Shown here in pieces: positions 8,796-16,811 of a DNA stretch of 64,000 nucleotides (positions are counted from its first letter, which is position 1; each line of letters starts with the position of its first letter). Below the pieces are notes generated by a model. That model did not search any database and was not told where the DNA came from. It saw only the letters and a program-made list of their open reading frames with translations. The DNA is from Frigoribacterium sp. PhB160 (GTDB lineage Bacteria; Actinomycetota; Actinomycetes; Actinomycetales; Microbacteriaceae), in the NCBI RefSeq assembly GCF_003751785.1, contig NZ_RKIE01000003.1, positions 124,001 through 188,000 on the forward strand, in the 5' to 3' direction. A program made the position numbers and the translations under genes.

Positions 8796-9341
8796 ATGAC
8801 GACCACCGCCACGGACGGCACCACCACCCTCGACCCGCTCCTCGACGGAGACGACGACACGTCGACCGAGACCTCGCCGCGCGGCCCCAGCAGCGACCCT
8901 GAGGCCGACCTCGAGAAATTGCTCAACTCGTTCCGCCTGCTGGTGCTGCACCACTCGCGGGTACTGGGCCACCAGGGCGCCGAGTACGGACTCGGCGCGA
9001 CCGACATCCGCTTCCTCGCCTACGTGTCGGCAACCGGCGACGCGGTGACGCCCAAGCGCGCGGCCGAGTACCTCGAGCTGTCGACCGGGGCCATGACGAA
9101 CCTCGTCGACCGCCTCGTCGCGAGCGGGCACCTCGACCGCAAGCCCAACCCGGCCGATCGCCGCAGCGTGATCGTCAGCCGCACAGCGAAGGGCGTCGAG
9201 GTGTCGCTCGCCATCGGGTCGGTCTACCGCGAGTCGTTCCGGGAGGCGTTCGCTTCGCACCAGTGGCGAGACCTGGCCGACGGCTTCCTCGACCTCGGCG
9301 CGGCGCTCGACCGCAACGGCGCCCTGCCCGACGAGGCCTGA
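8796..9341 (+). CDS. MarR family transcriptional regulator
   Basis: A 181-residue regulator with a 45-residue acidic, disordered N-terminus, followed by a winged helix-turn-helix. The core is DIRFLAYVSATGDAVTPKRAAEYLELSTG, then the wing motif NPADRRSVIVSRTAKG. MarR dimers sense small molecules or oxidants and derepress nearby genes. It is flanked upstream by operator-like dyads and downstream by a strong terminator, so it is a monocistronic unit. The next gene starts the surface-protein and polysaccharide region, which it could regulate, but nothing in the sequence proves this. Confidence 0.9.
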   Translation: MTTTATDGTTTLDPLLDGDDDTSTETSPRGPSSDPEADLEKLLNSFRLLVLHHSRVLGHQGAEYGLGATDIRFLAYVSATGDAVTPKRAAEYLELSTGAMTNLVDRLVASGHLDRKPNPADRRSVIVSRTAKGVEVSLAIGSVYRESFREAFASHQWRDLADGFLDLGAALDRNGALPDEA

Positions 9342-9372
9342 CGCCCTCGGTCCCAGGACCAACCCCGCAGCC

Positions 9373-9414
9373 GCCAGAGGCCCGGGCCCGCATCAGCGGG
9401 CCCGGGCCTCTGGC
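9373..9414 (+). terminator. 19-bp perfect terminator hairpin after marR
   Basis: A perfect 19-base inverted repeat (9373-9391 and 9396-9414) with an ATCA loop lies 31 bases after the marR stop. It has no U-tract, as is common in GC-rich actinobacteria. It separates marR from the surface-protein promoter just downstream. Confidence 0.85.
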
Positions 9415-9441
9415 ATGCCGCAGCGCCGGGAGGCTCGTTCG

Positions 9442-9470
9442 TTGACAATCGTGTACTTCGCGTTTAGTAT
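9442..9470 (+). promoter_or_regulatory. Near-consensus sigma-70 promoter for surface protein
   Basis: TTGACA at 9442-9447 and TAGTAT at 9465-9470 are separated by exactly 17 bases, in a locally AT-rich patch. The predicted start site is near 9477, giving a leader of roughly 145 bases before ATG 9621. Two CGCTCGAG direct repeats (around 9481-9503) fall in that leader and may be regulatory. This is one of the best housekeeping promoters in the window. Confidence 0.8.
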
Positions 9471-9620
9471 TTCAGTGCATCGCTCGAGTTCGTCGCTCGA
9501 GATCGCCATGCCCCCTCCTGATCAGCGTCGGTCGTCTCGCCGCGCAGGACGCGGACGACCGGCCACCACGCCCGCTCGGGAGGGCGAGCCCACCCCCGAT
9601 TGGAAGGTCACACCGTCACC

Positions 9621-11798
9621 ATGACGCCTCAGAGGAACACCCCCTCCTGCCTGGCCCGCTTCGGCGCGCTCGGCCTCGCCGCCGCCACCGTCGTCACCGG
9701 ACTCACCCTGAGCCCGACCGCCCCCGCCGTCGCCCAGCCCGCACCGTCCGCGACGCAGGAGGCACCCGCCGAGGCCCCCGCCTCGCCGGCCGCCAGCACC
9801 CCCGTCGACGTCTCCTCGTCCACGCCCGTCGAGGTCACCGACGAGGCCGACCTCGCCGCCCCGACGATCACCAGATCGACGTCGTACACCAACGCCGCCG
9901 GTCAGACCGTCTACCGCTACGAAGGCACCGGCGTCGCCGGCGCCACCGTCCAGCACGGCCCGAGCCGCGCCTCCTGGCAGGACGGCGCAACCGTCGGCAG
10001 CGACGGCACCTTCACCGTCGAGACGACCCGCATCCCGGTCGGCGAGCAGAAGATGGAGCTCCGCCAGAAGCTCGACACCCAGGCCTCCGCCAAGATCGAG
10101 GTCGCGATCGCCGACATGGTCGCCGAGCTCCCCCGGGTGGCCGTCACGAAGTCGACGTCCTACACCGACGCCGCCGGTCAGACCGTGTACCGCTACGAAG
10201 GCACCGGCGTCGCCGGCGCCACCGTCCAGCACGGCCCGAGCCGCGCCTCCTGGCAGGACGGGCCCACCGTCGGCAGCGACGGCACCTTCGTCCTCGAGAC
10301 CACCCGCATCCCGGTCGGCGAGCAGAAGATGGAGCTCCGCCAGAAGCTCGACACCCAGGCCTCCGCCAAGATCGAGGTCGCCATCGCCGACATGGTCGCC
10401 GAGCTCCCCCGGGTGGCCGTCACGAAGTCGACGTCCTACACCAACGCCGCCGGTCAGACCGTGTACCGCTACGAAGGCACCGGCGTCGCCGGCGCCACCG
10501 TCCAGCACGGCCCGAGCCGCGCCTCCTGGCAGGACGGCGCAACCGTCGGCAGCGACGGCACCTTCACCGTCGAGACGACCCGCATCCCGGTCGGCGAGCA
10601 GAAGATGGAGCTCCGCCAGAAGCTCGACACCCAGGCCTCCGCCAAGATCGAGGTCGCCATCGCCGACATGGTCGCCGAGCTCCCTGCCGTCACCGACCTC
10701 GCGGGCTCCACGACGATCAACCCCGACGGCAGCCGGACCCACCGGTACACCGGCAAGGGCGTCACCGGCGCCGCCGTCGCGATCCGCCTCGGCGGCGGCG
10801 ACTGGACCCCCGCGTCGGCCACCGTGGTCGACGGCACCTTCACCTTCGAGACACGGCTCACCGCCACCGAACAGACCCCGCTGCAGGTGCGGCAGTTCTT
10901 CGCCGGCCTGGTCTCCGCCGGAGTCGTCGCCCCGCTGCCCGTCGAGGAGAACGTCTCCCTGCCCTTCGTGATGGAGTCGCCCCGCACCGGCGACACGTTC
11001 ACCCCCGGCACCGCGACCTTCGAGGGGACCGGCACCTCCGGCTCGACCATCACCGTCACGCCGCAGCGCGGCCTGGCGCCCGTGACGACCACCGTCAAGG
11101 AGAACGGACGCTGGTCGGTGACGAAGTCCCTCGGCAACGGCACCTACGTCCTCGACATCACCCAGACCAGCCCCACCGGCGCTCCCCAGGGCGCCATCCA
11201 CGCCTTCGTCTACGCACCCACCGGCATCGACGTCGAGCGGAACTTCGAGATGATCACGCCCCGGGTCGGCGACACGTTCACCCCCGACTCGTTCGTGCAC
11301 TTCGTCGGCCAGGGCACCCCCGGCGCCACGATCACCCTCAAGCCCCAGGGCGGCCTCGCCGAGGCCACCACGACCGTCCGGGCGGACGGATTCTGGACCA
11401 TCCGCCGCGGCATGGGCAACGGCACCTACACCCTCTCCGTCACCCAGACCGTCGGCGGCGTCGTCACCGGAACCCCGATCACCGGCTTCGTCTACGGCCC
11501 CACGGCGGGCGGCGACCCCATCACCCGCGAGTTCGCCGTCACCAGCCACCGGAGCGGCGACACCTTCCCGGCCGACACGACCGTCACGATCCGCGGCACC
11601 GGCACCCCCGGCGCCACGGTCACGCTGAAGCCCCAGGGCAACCTCGCCGAGAGCACCGCCCTCGTCGACCGGGACGGCTACTGGGCAGCCCCCCGCGGCA
11701 TGGGAAACGGGGCCTACAGGTTCGCCATCACCCAGATGCTCGACGGTGAGGTCATCGGCACCCCGATCACCGACTTCGTCCTCACCCCCGCCCGCTGA
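9621..11798 (+). CDS. Secreted Ig-like repeat surface protein
   Basis: A 725-residue exported protein. It has a signal peptide (basic MTPQR start, hydrophobic core, AVAQP-like cleavage near residue 35) and a Pro/Ala/Ser-rich linker. Three nearly identical 92-residue modules start near residues 86, 178 and 270 (each beginning STSYT.AAGQTVYRYEGTG). A divergent module follows, then three related C-terminal modules of about 90 residues, each with a (S/P)R.GDTF motif and GNG(T/A)Y. No LPXTG anchor is visible, so attachment is probably non-covalent or the protein is released. It heads the polysaccharide locus and is probably an envelope or matrix protein. ATG 9621, behind GGAAGG, is preferred over TTG 9600. 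Confidence 0.88.
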   Translation: MTPQRNTPSCLARFGALGLAAATVVTGLTLSPTAPAVAQPAPSATQEAPAEAPASPAASTPVDVSSSTPVEVTDEADLAAPTITRSTSYTNAAGQTVYRYEGTGVAGATVQHGPSRASWQDGATVGSDGTFTVETTRIPVGEQKMELRQKLDTQASAKIEVAIADMVAELPRVAVTKSTSYTDAAGQTVYRYEGTGVAGATVQHGPSRASWQDGPTVGSDGTFVLETTRIPVGEQKMELRQKLDTQASAKIEVAIADMVAELPRVAVTKSTSYTNAAGQTVYRYEGTGVAGATVQHGPSRASWQDGATVGSDGTFTVETTRIPVGEQKMELRQKLDTQASAKIEVAIADMVAELPAVTDLAGSTTINPDGSRTHRYTGKGVTGAAVAIRLGGGDWTPASATVVDGTFTFETRLTATEQTPLQVRQFFAGLVSAGVVAPLPVEENVSLPFVMESPRTGDTFTPGTATFEGTGTSGSTITVTPQRGLAPVTTTVKENGRWSVTKSLGNGTYVLDITQTSPTGAPQGAIHAFVYAPTGIDVERNFEMITPRVGDTFTPDSFVHFVGQGTPGATITLKPQGGLAEATTTVRADGFWTIRRGMGNGTYTLSVTQTVGGVVTGTPITGFVYGPTAGGDPITREFAVTSHRSGDTFPADTTVTIRGTGTPGATVTLKPQGNLAESTALVDRDGYWAAPRGMGNGAYRFAITQMLDGEVIGTPITDFVLTPAR
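9876..10684 (+). repeat. Three 276-bp tandem repeats in surface-protein gene
   Basis: In-frame copies begin at 9876, 10152 and 10428, exactly 276 bases (92 codons) apart, with only scattered substitutions between them. Copies 1 and 3 are closest (both encode GATVGSDGTFTVETT, where copy 2 has GPTVGSDGTFVLETT). Such near-identity at DNA level implies recent duplication or gene conversion and allows copy-number change without frameshift. Confidence 0.95.
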
Positions 11799-11841
11799 CG
11801 CCAGGCACAGCACCACACGGCCGGAACGACGCTCCCGGCAC

Positions 11842-11886
11842 CACACCGAGCCCCGGACCGCACCCAGCGGCCCGGGGCTCGGTGTG
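11842..11886 (+). terminator. Terminator hairpin after surface-protein gene
   Basis: A 15-base perfect stem (11842-11856 with 11872-11886, loop of 15) begins 43 bases after the stop. There is no U-tract. It isolates the surface-protein gene from the kinase-headed polysaccharide operon. Confidence 0.8.
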
Positions 11887-11939
11887 CCCCGGCGAGGATC
11901 GAGCAGCGAAGGGCAATCTGGTGATGTCGCATTCGAAAT

Positions 11940-11950
11940 GTTAGTATCAT
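11940..11950 (+). promoter_or_regulatory. Candidate -10 element for polysaccharide operon
   Basis: A TTAGTATC block near 11941-11948 resembles the TTTAGTATT of the surface-protein promoter at 9463-9471 and lies about 50 bases before the GTG start. The -35 region is weak (TGGTGA at 11919-11924). The shared hexamer suggests co-regulation of the two units; this is inference. Confidence 0.45.
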
Positions 11951-11994
11951 CGCGTCCCTGACCTTCCTTCACATCCCGAGAACCGAGACTGCCT

Positions 11995-13455
11995 GTGACC
12001 TCCTACCTCACCGCCGTGCGGCGTCACGTCGTGCTCGTCCTCGTCGGAGTGCTGCTGGGCACCACGTTCGGGGCCGTCGCCAGCGCCGCCTCCGTGCCTC
12101 TCTACAGCTCCACCACGACGCTCTTCGTCAGCGTCGGCAGCCGGGGCGAGGCCTCGTCGCTCGAGCTCGCCCAGGGGAGCACCGCCGCCCAGAACAAGGT
12201 CGTCACCTTCGTGGACGTCATCCGCACGCCGGGGGTGCTCGGCCCGGTGATCGACCGGCTCGACCTCGACACGACGCCGACCGAGCTCGCCGGGCGAGTC
12301 TCGGCCGAGAACACCTTCGGCACCGTGCTCATCGACGTCTCGGTCGACGACCACGACGCCCAGACCGCCGCCGACATCGCCGACGAGATCGGCGTCGTCC
12401 TGGCCGAGGTGGTCACCGAGACACTCGAACGCCCGAGCGACGGATCGCAGAGCCTCGTCCTCATCACTCCCGTCGAGCCCGCCGAGGTCGCCGTCGTCCC
12501 GAGCACCCCCGGCCCGCTCGTCGTCGTCGGGGTCGCGGCCCTCGCCGGGCTCGTGCTCGGCCTGCTGGCGGCGGTCGTGCGCAGCGGTCTCGACACGCGC
12601 CTCCACGACGACGCCGACGTCGCCCGGGTGACCGACGCGCCCCTGCTCGGCGCCATCGACTTCGACCCGGCGTTCTCCGCCGCGCCGCTCGCGGTCGCGA
12701 CGCACCCGCAGGGCCCGGCGGCGGAGGCCTTCCGCACGCTCCGCACCAACCTCTGGTTCCTCGAGTCGGCGCCGGCGGCCGGCTGCCTCGTCGTGACCTC
12801 GTCGCTGACCGGCGAGGGCAAGACGACGACCACGGCGAACCTCGCCCTGGCCCTCGCCGAGAACGGCTCGAGCGTCGTCGTGGTCGACGGCGACCTGCGC
12901 CGACCGCGGCTCGCCGAGGTGCTCGGCGTCGAGGGGGGAGCGGGCCTCACCGACGTGCTCATCGGCCGCGCCGACCTCGACGACGTGCTGCAGCCCCGCG
13001 GCGACCGCCCCCTCAGCGTGCTCGCGTCGGGAGCCATCCCGCCGAACCCCAGCGAGCTGCTCGGCAGCGAGGCGATGCGGTCGCTGCTCGACCAGCTCGC
13101 GTCCCGGTTCGACCACGTCCTCATCGACGCCCCGCCGCTGCTGCCGGTCACCGACTCCGTGCTCCTCTCGCGGCTCGCGCGAGGGGCTCTGCTCGTCACC
13201 GCCTCCGGCCGCGTCACGTCGAGCCAGCTCGAGTCGGCGACCCGATCGGTCGAGACCGCGGGCGGCACCGTGCTGGGCGTCGTGCTGACGATGACGCCGC
13301 GCACCAGCCGCTCGACCTACGACTACGCCTCCGACCCCGCGGGGGAGGCGCCCGCCACGCGAGCCCGACCGGCCCGCCTCCCCCGACGTGGACGCCTCGT
13401 CCCGGCCCGTGCCCGCCGCCGAGCGACCGCATCCGGCCCGAGGCGACGCGCGTGA
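11995..13455 (+). CDS. Wzc-type tyrosine autokinase, copy 1
   Basis: A 486-residue bacterial tyrosine kinase that controls chain length and export of extracellular polysaccharide. The N-terminal Wzz-like region has membrane helices near residues 12-34 and 177-199. The cytoplasmic kinase has Walker A TGEGKTTTT, Walker A' VVVVDGDLRRP and Walker B VLIDAPPLLPVTDS. The C-terminal tyrosine cluster is minimal (STYDYAS), followed by an unusual Arg-rich tail of about 40 residues. A second copy lies at 16812-18167. The GTG start at 11995 follows a promoter-like patch. It overlaps the flippase gene by 4 bases (GTGA), so the two are translationally coupled. Confidence 0.92.
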   Translation: MTSYLTAVRRHVVLVLVGVLLGTTFGAVASAASVPLYSSTTTLFVSVGSRGEASSLELAQGSTAAQNKVVTFVDVIRTPGVLGPVIDRLDLDTTPTELAGRVSAENTFGTVLIDVSVDDHDAQTAADIADEIGVVLAEVVTETLERPSDGSQSLVLITPVEPAEVAVVPSTPGPLVVVGVAALAGLVLGLLAAVVRSGLDTRLHDDADVARVTDAPLLGAIDFDPAFSAAPLAVATHPQGPAAEAFRTLRTNLWFLESAPAAGCLVVTSSLTGEGKTTTTANLALALAENGSSVVVVDGDLRRPRLAEVLGVEGGAGLTDVLIGRADLDDVLQPRGDRPLSVLASGAIPPNPSELLGSEAMRSLLDQLASRFDHVLIDAPPLLPVTDSVLLSRLARGALLVTASGRVTSSQLESATRSVETAGGTVLGVVLTMTPRTSRSTYDYASDPAGEAPATRARPARLPRRGRLVPARARRRATASGPRRRA

Positions 13456-14678
13456 GCCGCGCCGCGCACCTCGTCGCGACCGGCGTCGCCCGCTACGCGG
13501 GACAGCTCGGCTCGTTCGCCCTCGTGGCCCTCGTGCTCGGACCCGACCCGGCGGGCCGCTACGCCCTGGCCCTCGCGGTCACGGCCCCCGTGTTCGTCGT
13601 CGCCGGGCTCGGTCTCCGGCCCGTCTTCCTCACGATCTCGCCGCGGGTCGACGCCCGCGACGCCGAGCGGCTCCGGGTCGGCGCGTCGGCCGTGGCCCTC
13701 GTGGCGACGATCGCGATGGCCGTCGCGGTCGCCGACCCCTCGACCGCCCTGCTCGTGTCGGTCGTCGCGGCGTCCAAGGCCGTCGACGCCTCCGCCGAGC
13801 TCTGGTCGGCCTTCCTCCAGGCCACCGACCGTCACCGACGCCTCACGGCGAGCACCGCCGGGGCCACCGCGGCGCAGGTCGCCGCCGTCGGCGTCGCGCT
13901 GGCCGGGGGCGCGAGCGTCTCGGGAGCCGTGGCGGCGGGCACCGGCGCCGTGCTGCTCGTGGTGGCGACGAGCATGCGACCGCGGGGCGGGGCCGACCCG
14001 CGCCTCCTCGGCTCCGGGACCCGGAGCGGCAGCGTGCGGCGCCTGGTGACCGCGGGTCTGCCGGCCGGCGTCGCGGCAGGCGTGGCGACCCTGGTCACGA
14101 CTCTGCCGCAGTACACGCTGGGCCAGACCGCCGCGCCCTCCGACGTCGCCGAGCTCGCCCTGCTGCTCTACGTCGTCGCGGGCGTGCAGATCGTGCTGAA
14201 CGGCTTGTCGCAGGCCTGGATCCCGGAGGCGCGGAGCCGCCACGAGACCGCCCGCCTCACCGCCCGCCACCTCGCCGCGACCACGCTGCGGTGGTCGGCG
14301 CTCACCGTGCCCACGGCCGTCGCGGGCGCGGGGCTGACGGTCGTCGTCATGCCCCTCGTGCTCGGCCCGGGCCACGCCCCCGGGCTCGCCGAGCTCGTGC
14401 CGCTCGTCGTCGCCGGCTCGCTCTCGGCCGCGATGTTCTGCGGCACGACCGCGCTGACCGTGCAGAACCGCTACGCCGCCTCGCTCGGCGCCAGCGTGGC
14501 GACCGTGCTCGTCGCCGGAGCGGCCGGGCTCGTGGTCGTGCCGGCGCACGGCGTGCCCGGGGCGCTCTGGGTGACCGCCGCCGCCATGGCGACCCGCGTC
14601 GTGGTCGCCGGGCTGCTCGCGACGGTCGGAGCGGCGGACCGTCCGGCCCGGCACCGCTCTCAGGGGGCCGGCGCGTGA
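13452..14678 (+). CDS. Wzx-like polysaccharide flippase
   Basis: A 408-residue protein with roughly 12 hydrophobic helices of the MATE/MurJ/Wzx-type flippase superfamily. It would move undecaprenyl-linked repeat units across the membrane. Assignment rests on the helix pattern, on its position between the Wzc-like kinase and a Wzy-like polymerase, and on the typical motif GLSQAWIPEA after helix 7. It overlaps both neighbours by 4 bases. Short loops and many Ala/Val residues are normal for this GC content. Confidence 0.82.
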   Translation: MSRAAHLVATGVARYAGQLGSFALVALVLGPDPAGRYALALAVTAPVFVVAGLGLRPVFLTISPRVDARDAERLRVGASAVALVATIAMAVAVADPSTALLVSVVAASKAVDASAELWSAFLQATDRHRRLTASTAGATAAQVAAVGVALAGGASVSGAVAAGTGAVLLVVATSMRPRGGADPRLLGSGTRSGSVRRLVTAGLPAGVAAGVATLVTTLPQYTLGQTAAPSDVAELALLLYVVAGVQIVLNGLSQAWIPEARSRHETARLTARHLAATTLRWSALTVPTAVAGAGLTVVVMPLVLGPGHAPGLAELVPLVVAGSLSAAMFCGTTALTVQNRYAASLGASVATVLVAGAAGLVVVPAHGVPGALWVTAAAMATRVVVAGLLATVGAADRPARHRSQGAGA

Positions 14679-15778
14679 CCGCCGTCCTTCTCCTCGTCGG
14701 CCTGCTGACGGTCGCCACCGCGGTCGCCCCGGTCCTCGCCCGACCCGGCACCGTGCTCGAGGCCTGGCCGGGCGCCGTCGCGCCGCTGGCCGCCCTGACG
14801 GCGGCGACCGTCAGCTTCGCGGTGCTCGGAAACGGCCAGGTCGTCGACCGGCTCATCTACACCCGCGAGTTCCGAGTCATCGGCGGGGCCGACCTCGTCG
14901 ACGCCTTCTCCGCGCGGCTCGGCACCGGCGGCGAGCCGCTCTACGTCGCGTTCCTCTGGCTCGTGAGCCGGGCGGGCACCGACAGCACCGCCGGGCTGTA
15001 CACGGCGGTGGCGCTGGTGTCCGTGGCGGCGTTCGTGGCCGGGACGCGCCTCCTCGTCGGGTGGTCGCGCGTGCCGTACGTGCTGTTCACGGCCCTGGCG
15101 ATCGGCTTCTTCACGGCCTACGCCGGGCTCATCGTGCGGCAGGGCCTGTCGCTCGCAGCGCTCTACGTCGGCGTCTGCCTGGTGCTGCGCGGCTGCCGAT
15201 GGTGGACCTGGGCCGGCGCGTTCGCGGTGGCGAGCCTGTTCCACTGGTCGGCGGCGTTCGTCGTCGTGCTGATCTCGCTCGTCGTCGTGACGCGCCTGTC
15301 GCTCCGCACGGCGATCGCGGTCTGGACGGTCGCCGCAGGCCTCTTCGTGACGGGGCTCCAGCGCGCGCTGCTCGAGCCGCTCGCCGTGCTCGTGCCGGCG
15401 GTCGACGGCTACACCGGCAGCGCCGTGACCCACCAGTACGGCGGGTCGAACCGGCTCGACTTCCTCGCGTTCAGCGCGGTGTTCCTCCTCGCCGGGCTCG
15501 TGCTGCGGAGGGTCACGACCGTGCCCTCCTGGTACGACACCCTGCTCGTCGTCTACGCGGCGGCGAACACGTACTTCCTGGCCTTCGGGTTCATCGCCTA
15601 CGCCGACCGCCTCGCCGCGTACTCGTGGTACCTCGCGCCGCTGGTCGTCGCGGTGCCGCTGTTCGGGCTTCGCGGCCGGCTCGGACCGATCGTCGTCGTG
15701 CTCGCGACCGCGGTGCTCGTCGTCGCCGGGCTCGTCCGAGGGCCCTTCGCGCCGCTGCTGGGGCTCGCGGAGTGGTGA
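14675..15778 (+). CDS. EpsG/Wzy-like polysaccharide polymerase
   Basis: A 367-residue membrane protein with about 10 helices and the EpsG-family pattern: an EPLY motif (GTGGEPLYVAFLWLVSR) after helix 2, then a conserved-looking segment GLIVRQGLSLA in helix 5. It probably polymerises lipid-linked repeats outside the membrane. The GTG at 14675 overlaps the flippase stop (GTGA). It is convergent with the next gene, with a 16-base gap and no room for a long terminator. Confidence 0.8.
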   Translation: MTAVLLLVGLLTVATAVAPVLARPGTVLEAWPGAVAPLAALTAATVSFAVLGNGQVVDRLIYTREFRVIGGADLVDAFSARLGTGGEPLYVAFLWLVSRAGTDSTAGLYTAVALVSVAAFVAGTRLLVGWSRVPYVLFTALAIGFFTAYAGLIVRQGLSLAALYVGVCLVLRGCRWWTWAGAFAVASLFHWSAAFVVVLISLVVVTRLSLRTAIAVWTVAAGLFVTGLQRALLEPLAVLVPAVDGYTGSAVTHQYGGSNRLDFLAFSAVFLLAGLVLRRVTTVPSWYDTLLVVYAAANTYFLAFGFIAYADRLAAYSWYLAPLVVAVPLFGLRGRLGPIVVVLATAVLVVAGLVRGPFAPLLGLAEW

Positions 15779-15794
15779 GCGGGGCGTGGCATCC

Positions 15795-16673
15795 CTAGCG
15801 AGCGTCGGCGGCCACCGCGTCCGCGACCCCGCGCGGGGCGAACCCGAGCACCCGCCGCGCGAGCGACACGTCGGCGCACGACCAGCTGGCGACCGGCTCG
15901 GCCTCGACCCAGTGCAGCTCGTGCCGTACGCCGAGCGCCGCGACGAGCCCGCGGTTGCTGACCGCCTCCCCCGAGCCGACGTTCACGACGCCCGGCAGCT
16001 CGTCGCCGGCCTCGACCACGGCCGCGACGAGGGCCGCGACGTCGTCGCCGTGGACGTAGTCGCGCACGAACGAGTCGAGCCCGGCGAGCGCGACGGGCGC
16101 CTCCGGCGTCGAGGCGAGGAGGCGCGTCACCAGCGAGCGCCGGAACCCCGGCCCCCACGCGTTGAAGATCCGCAGCGCCACCGGCCGCACGCCCCCGCCC
16201 GCCGCGAGCCGGGCGGCGACGCCCTCCTCGGCGGCGAGCTTGAGCTCGGCGTAGCGACTGCCCGGGGCGGGCGGGGCGGTCTCGTCGGCGGGAGTGCGGC
16301 GCGCGTCGCCGTAGACCGCCGAGGTGGACGGCACGACGAGCGTGCGGCAGCCCACGGCGTCGGCGGCGTCGTAGAGGTCGAGCACGGCGTCGACGGTGAC
16401 CCGGCGGGCCGTCTCGGGGTCGGAGTCGCACTCGGCGGGCGAGACGCCCGCGGCGACCACGACGGCCGAGGGCCGGGTGTCGGCGAGCACCGCGGCGAGC
16501 GCCCGGCGGTCGGTCAGGTCGGCCACGACGTCGACCCCCGGGGAGGCGCGGCGCGCGACGCCCACGACGCCGTGCCCCCGGGCGCGCAGCCGGCCCGCCA
16601 CCGCGTGGCCGAGGCCTCCGCGCACGCCGACGACGACCACGGGGCCGTCCGGTCCCTCGAGCATCAGCAGCAC
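15795..16673 (-). CDS. NAD-dependent epimerase/dehydratase
   Basis: A 292-residue extended short-chain dehydrogenase acting on nucleotide sugars. The Rossmann motif VGVRGGLGHAV is near the N-terminus (the usual GxxGxxG). The catalytic Ser/Thr is in PSTSAVYGD and the catalytic pair is YAELK (Tyr/Lys three residues apart). The substrate loop has RIFNAWGPG. It is the only minus-strand gene inside the polysaccharide locus and probably has its own promoter in the 138-base divergent gap shared with the second tyrosine kinase. Sugar specificity cannot be read from sequence. ATG 16673 and 16664 are both possible starts. Confidence 0.85.
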   Translation of the reverse strand: MLLMLEGPDGPVVVVGVRGGLGHAVAGRLRARGHGVVGVARRASPGVDVVADLTDRRALAAVLADTRPSAVVVAAGVSPAECDSDPETARRVTVDAVLDLYDAADAVGCRTLVVPSTSAVYGDARRTPADETAPPAPGSRYAELKLAAEEGVAARLAAGGGVRPVALRIFNAWGPGFRRSLVTRLLASTPEAPVALAGLDSFVRDYVHGDDVAALVAAVVEAGDELPGVVNVGSGEAVSNRGLVAALGVRHELHWVEAEPVASWSCADVSLARRVLGFAPRGVADAVAADAR

Positions 16674-16811
16674 TCCTCACCTCGGCGCGACCGAGCCCGC
16701 CCAGGCTATCCGCTCGGGCAGCGGAGCCGACTCTTGTTCATCTTGACGGTGAAAGCTAAGATATCAACTCTAGATGAGCCATTCCCGCTCGTCACGACGA
16801 CCCGGAGCCCC
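16674..16811. promoter_or_regulatory. AT-rich divergent promoter region
   Basis: This 138-base gap separates the minus-strand epimerase from tyrosine kinase 2. From about 16732 it becomes markedly AT-rich, with TTGACG at 16743-16748, TAAGATATCAAC (16755-16766) and TCTAGAT. No -35/-10 pair with ideal spacing is evident. GATATC is a perfect palindrome that could be part of an operator. Confidence 0.45.

Noticed and set aside
9522-11972. An 816-residue minus-strand ORF opposite the surface-protein gene
   Set aside because: It is a mirror of the 276-bp repeats with Gly/Ala/Asp-rich sequence and no family features; the plus frame has a signal peptide, promoter and ribosome site.
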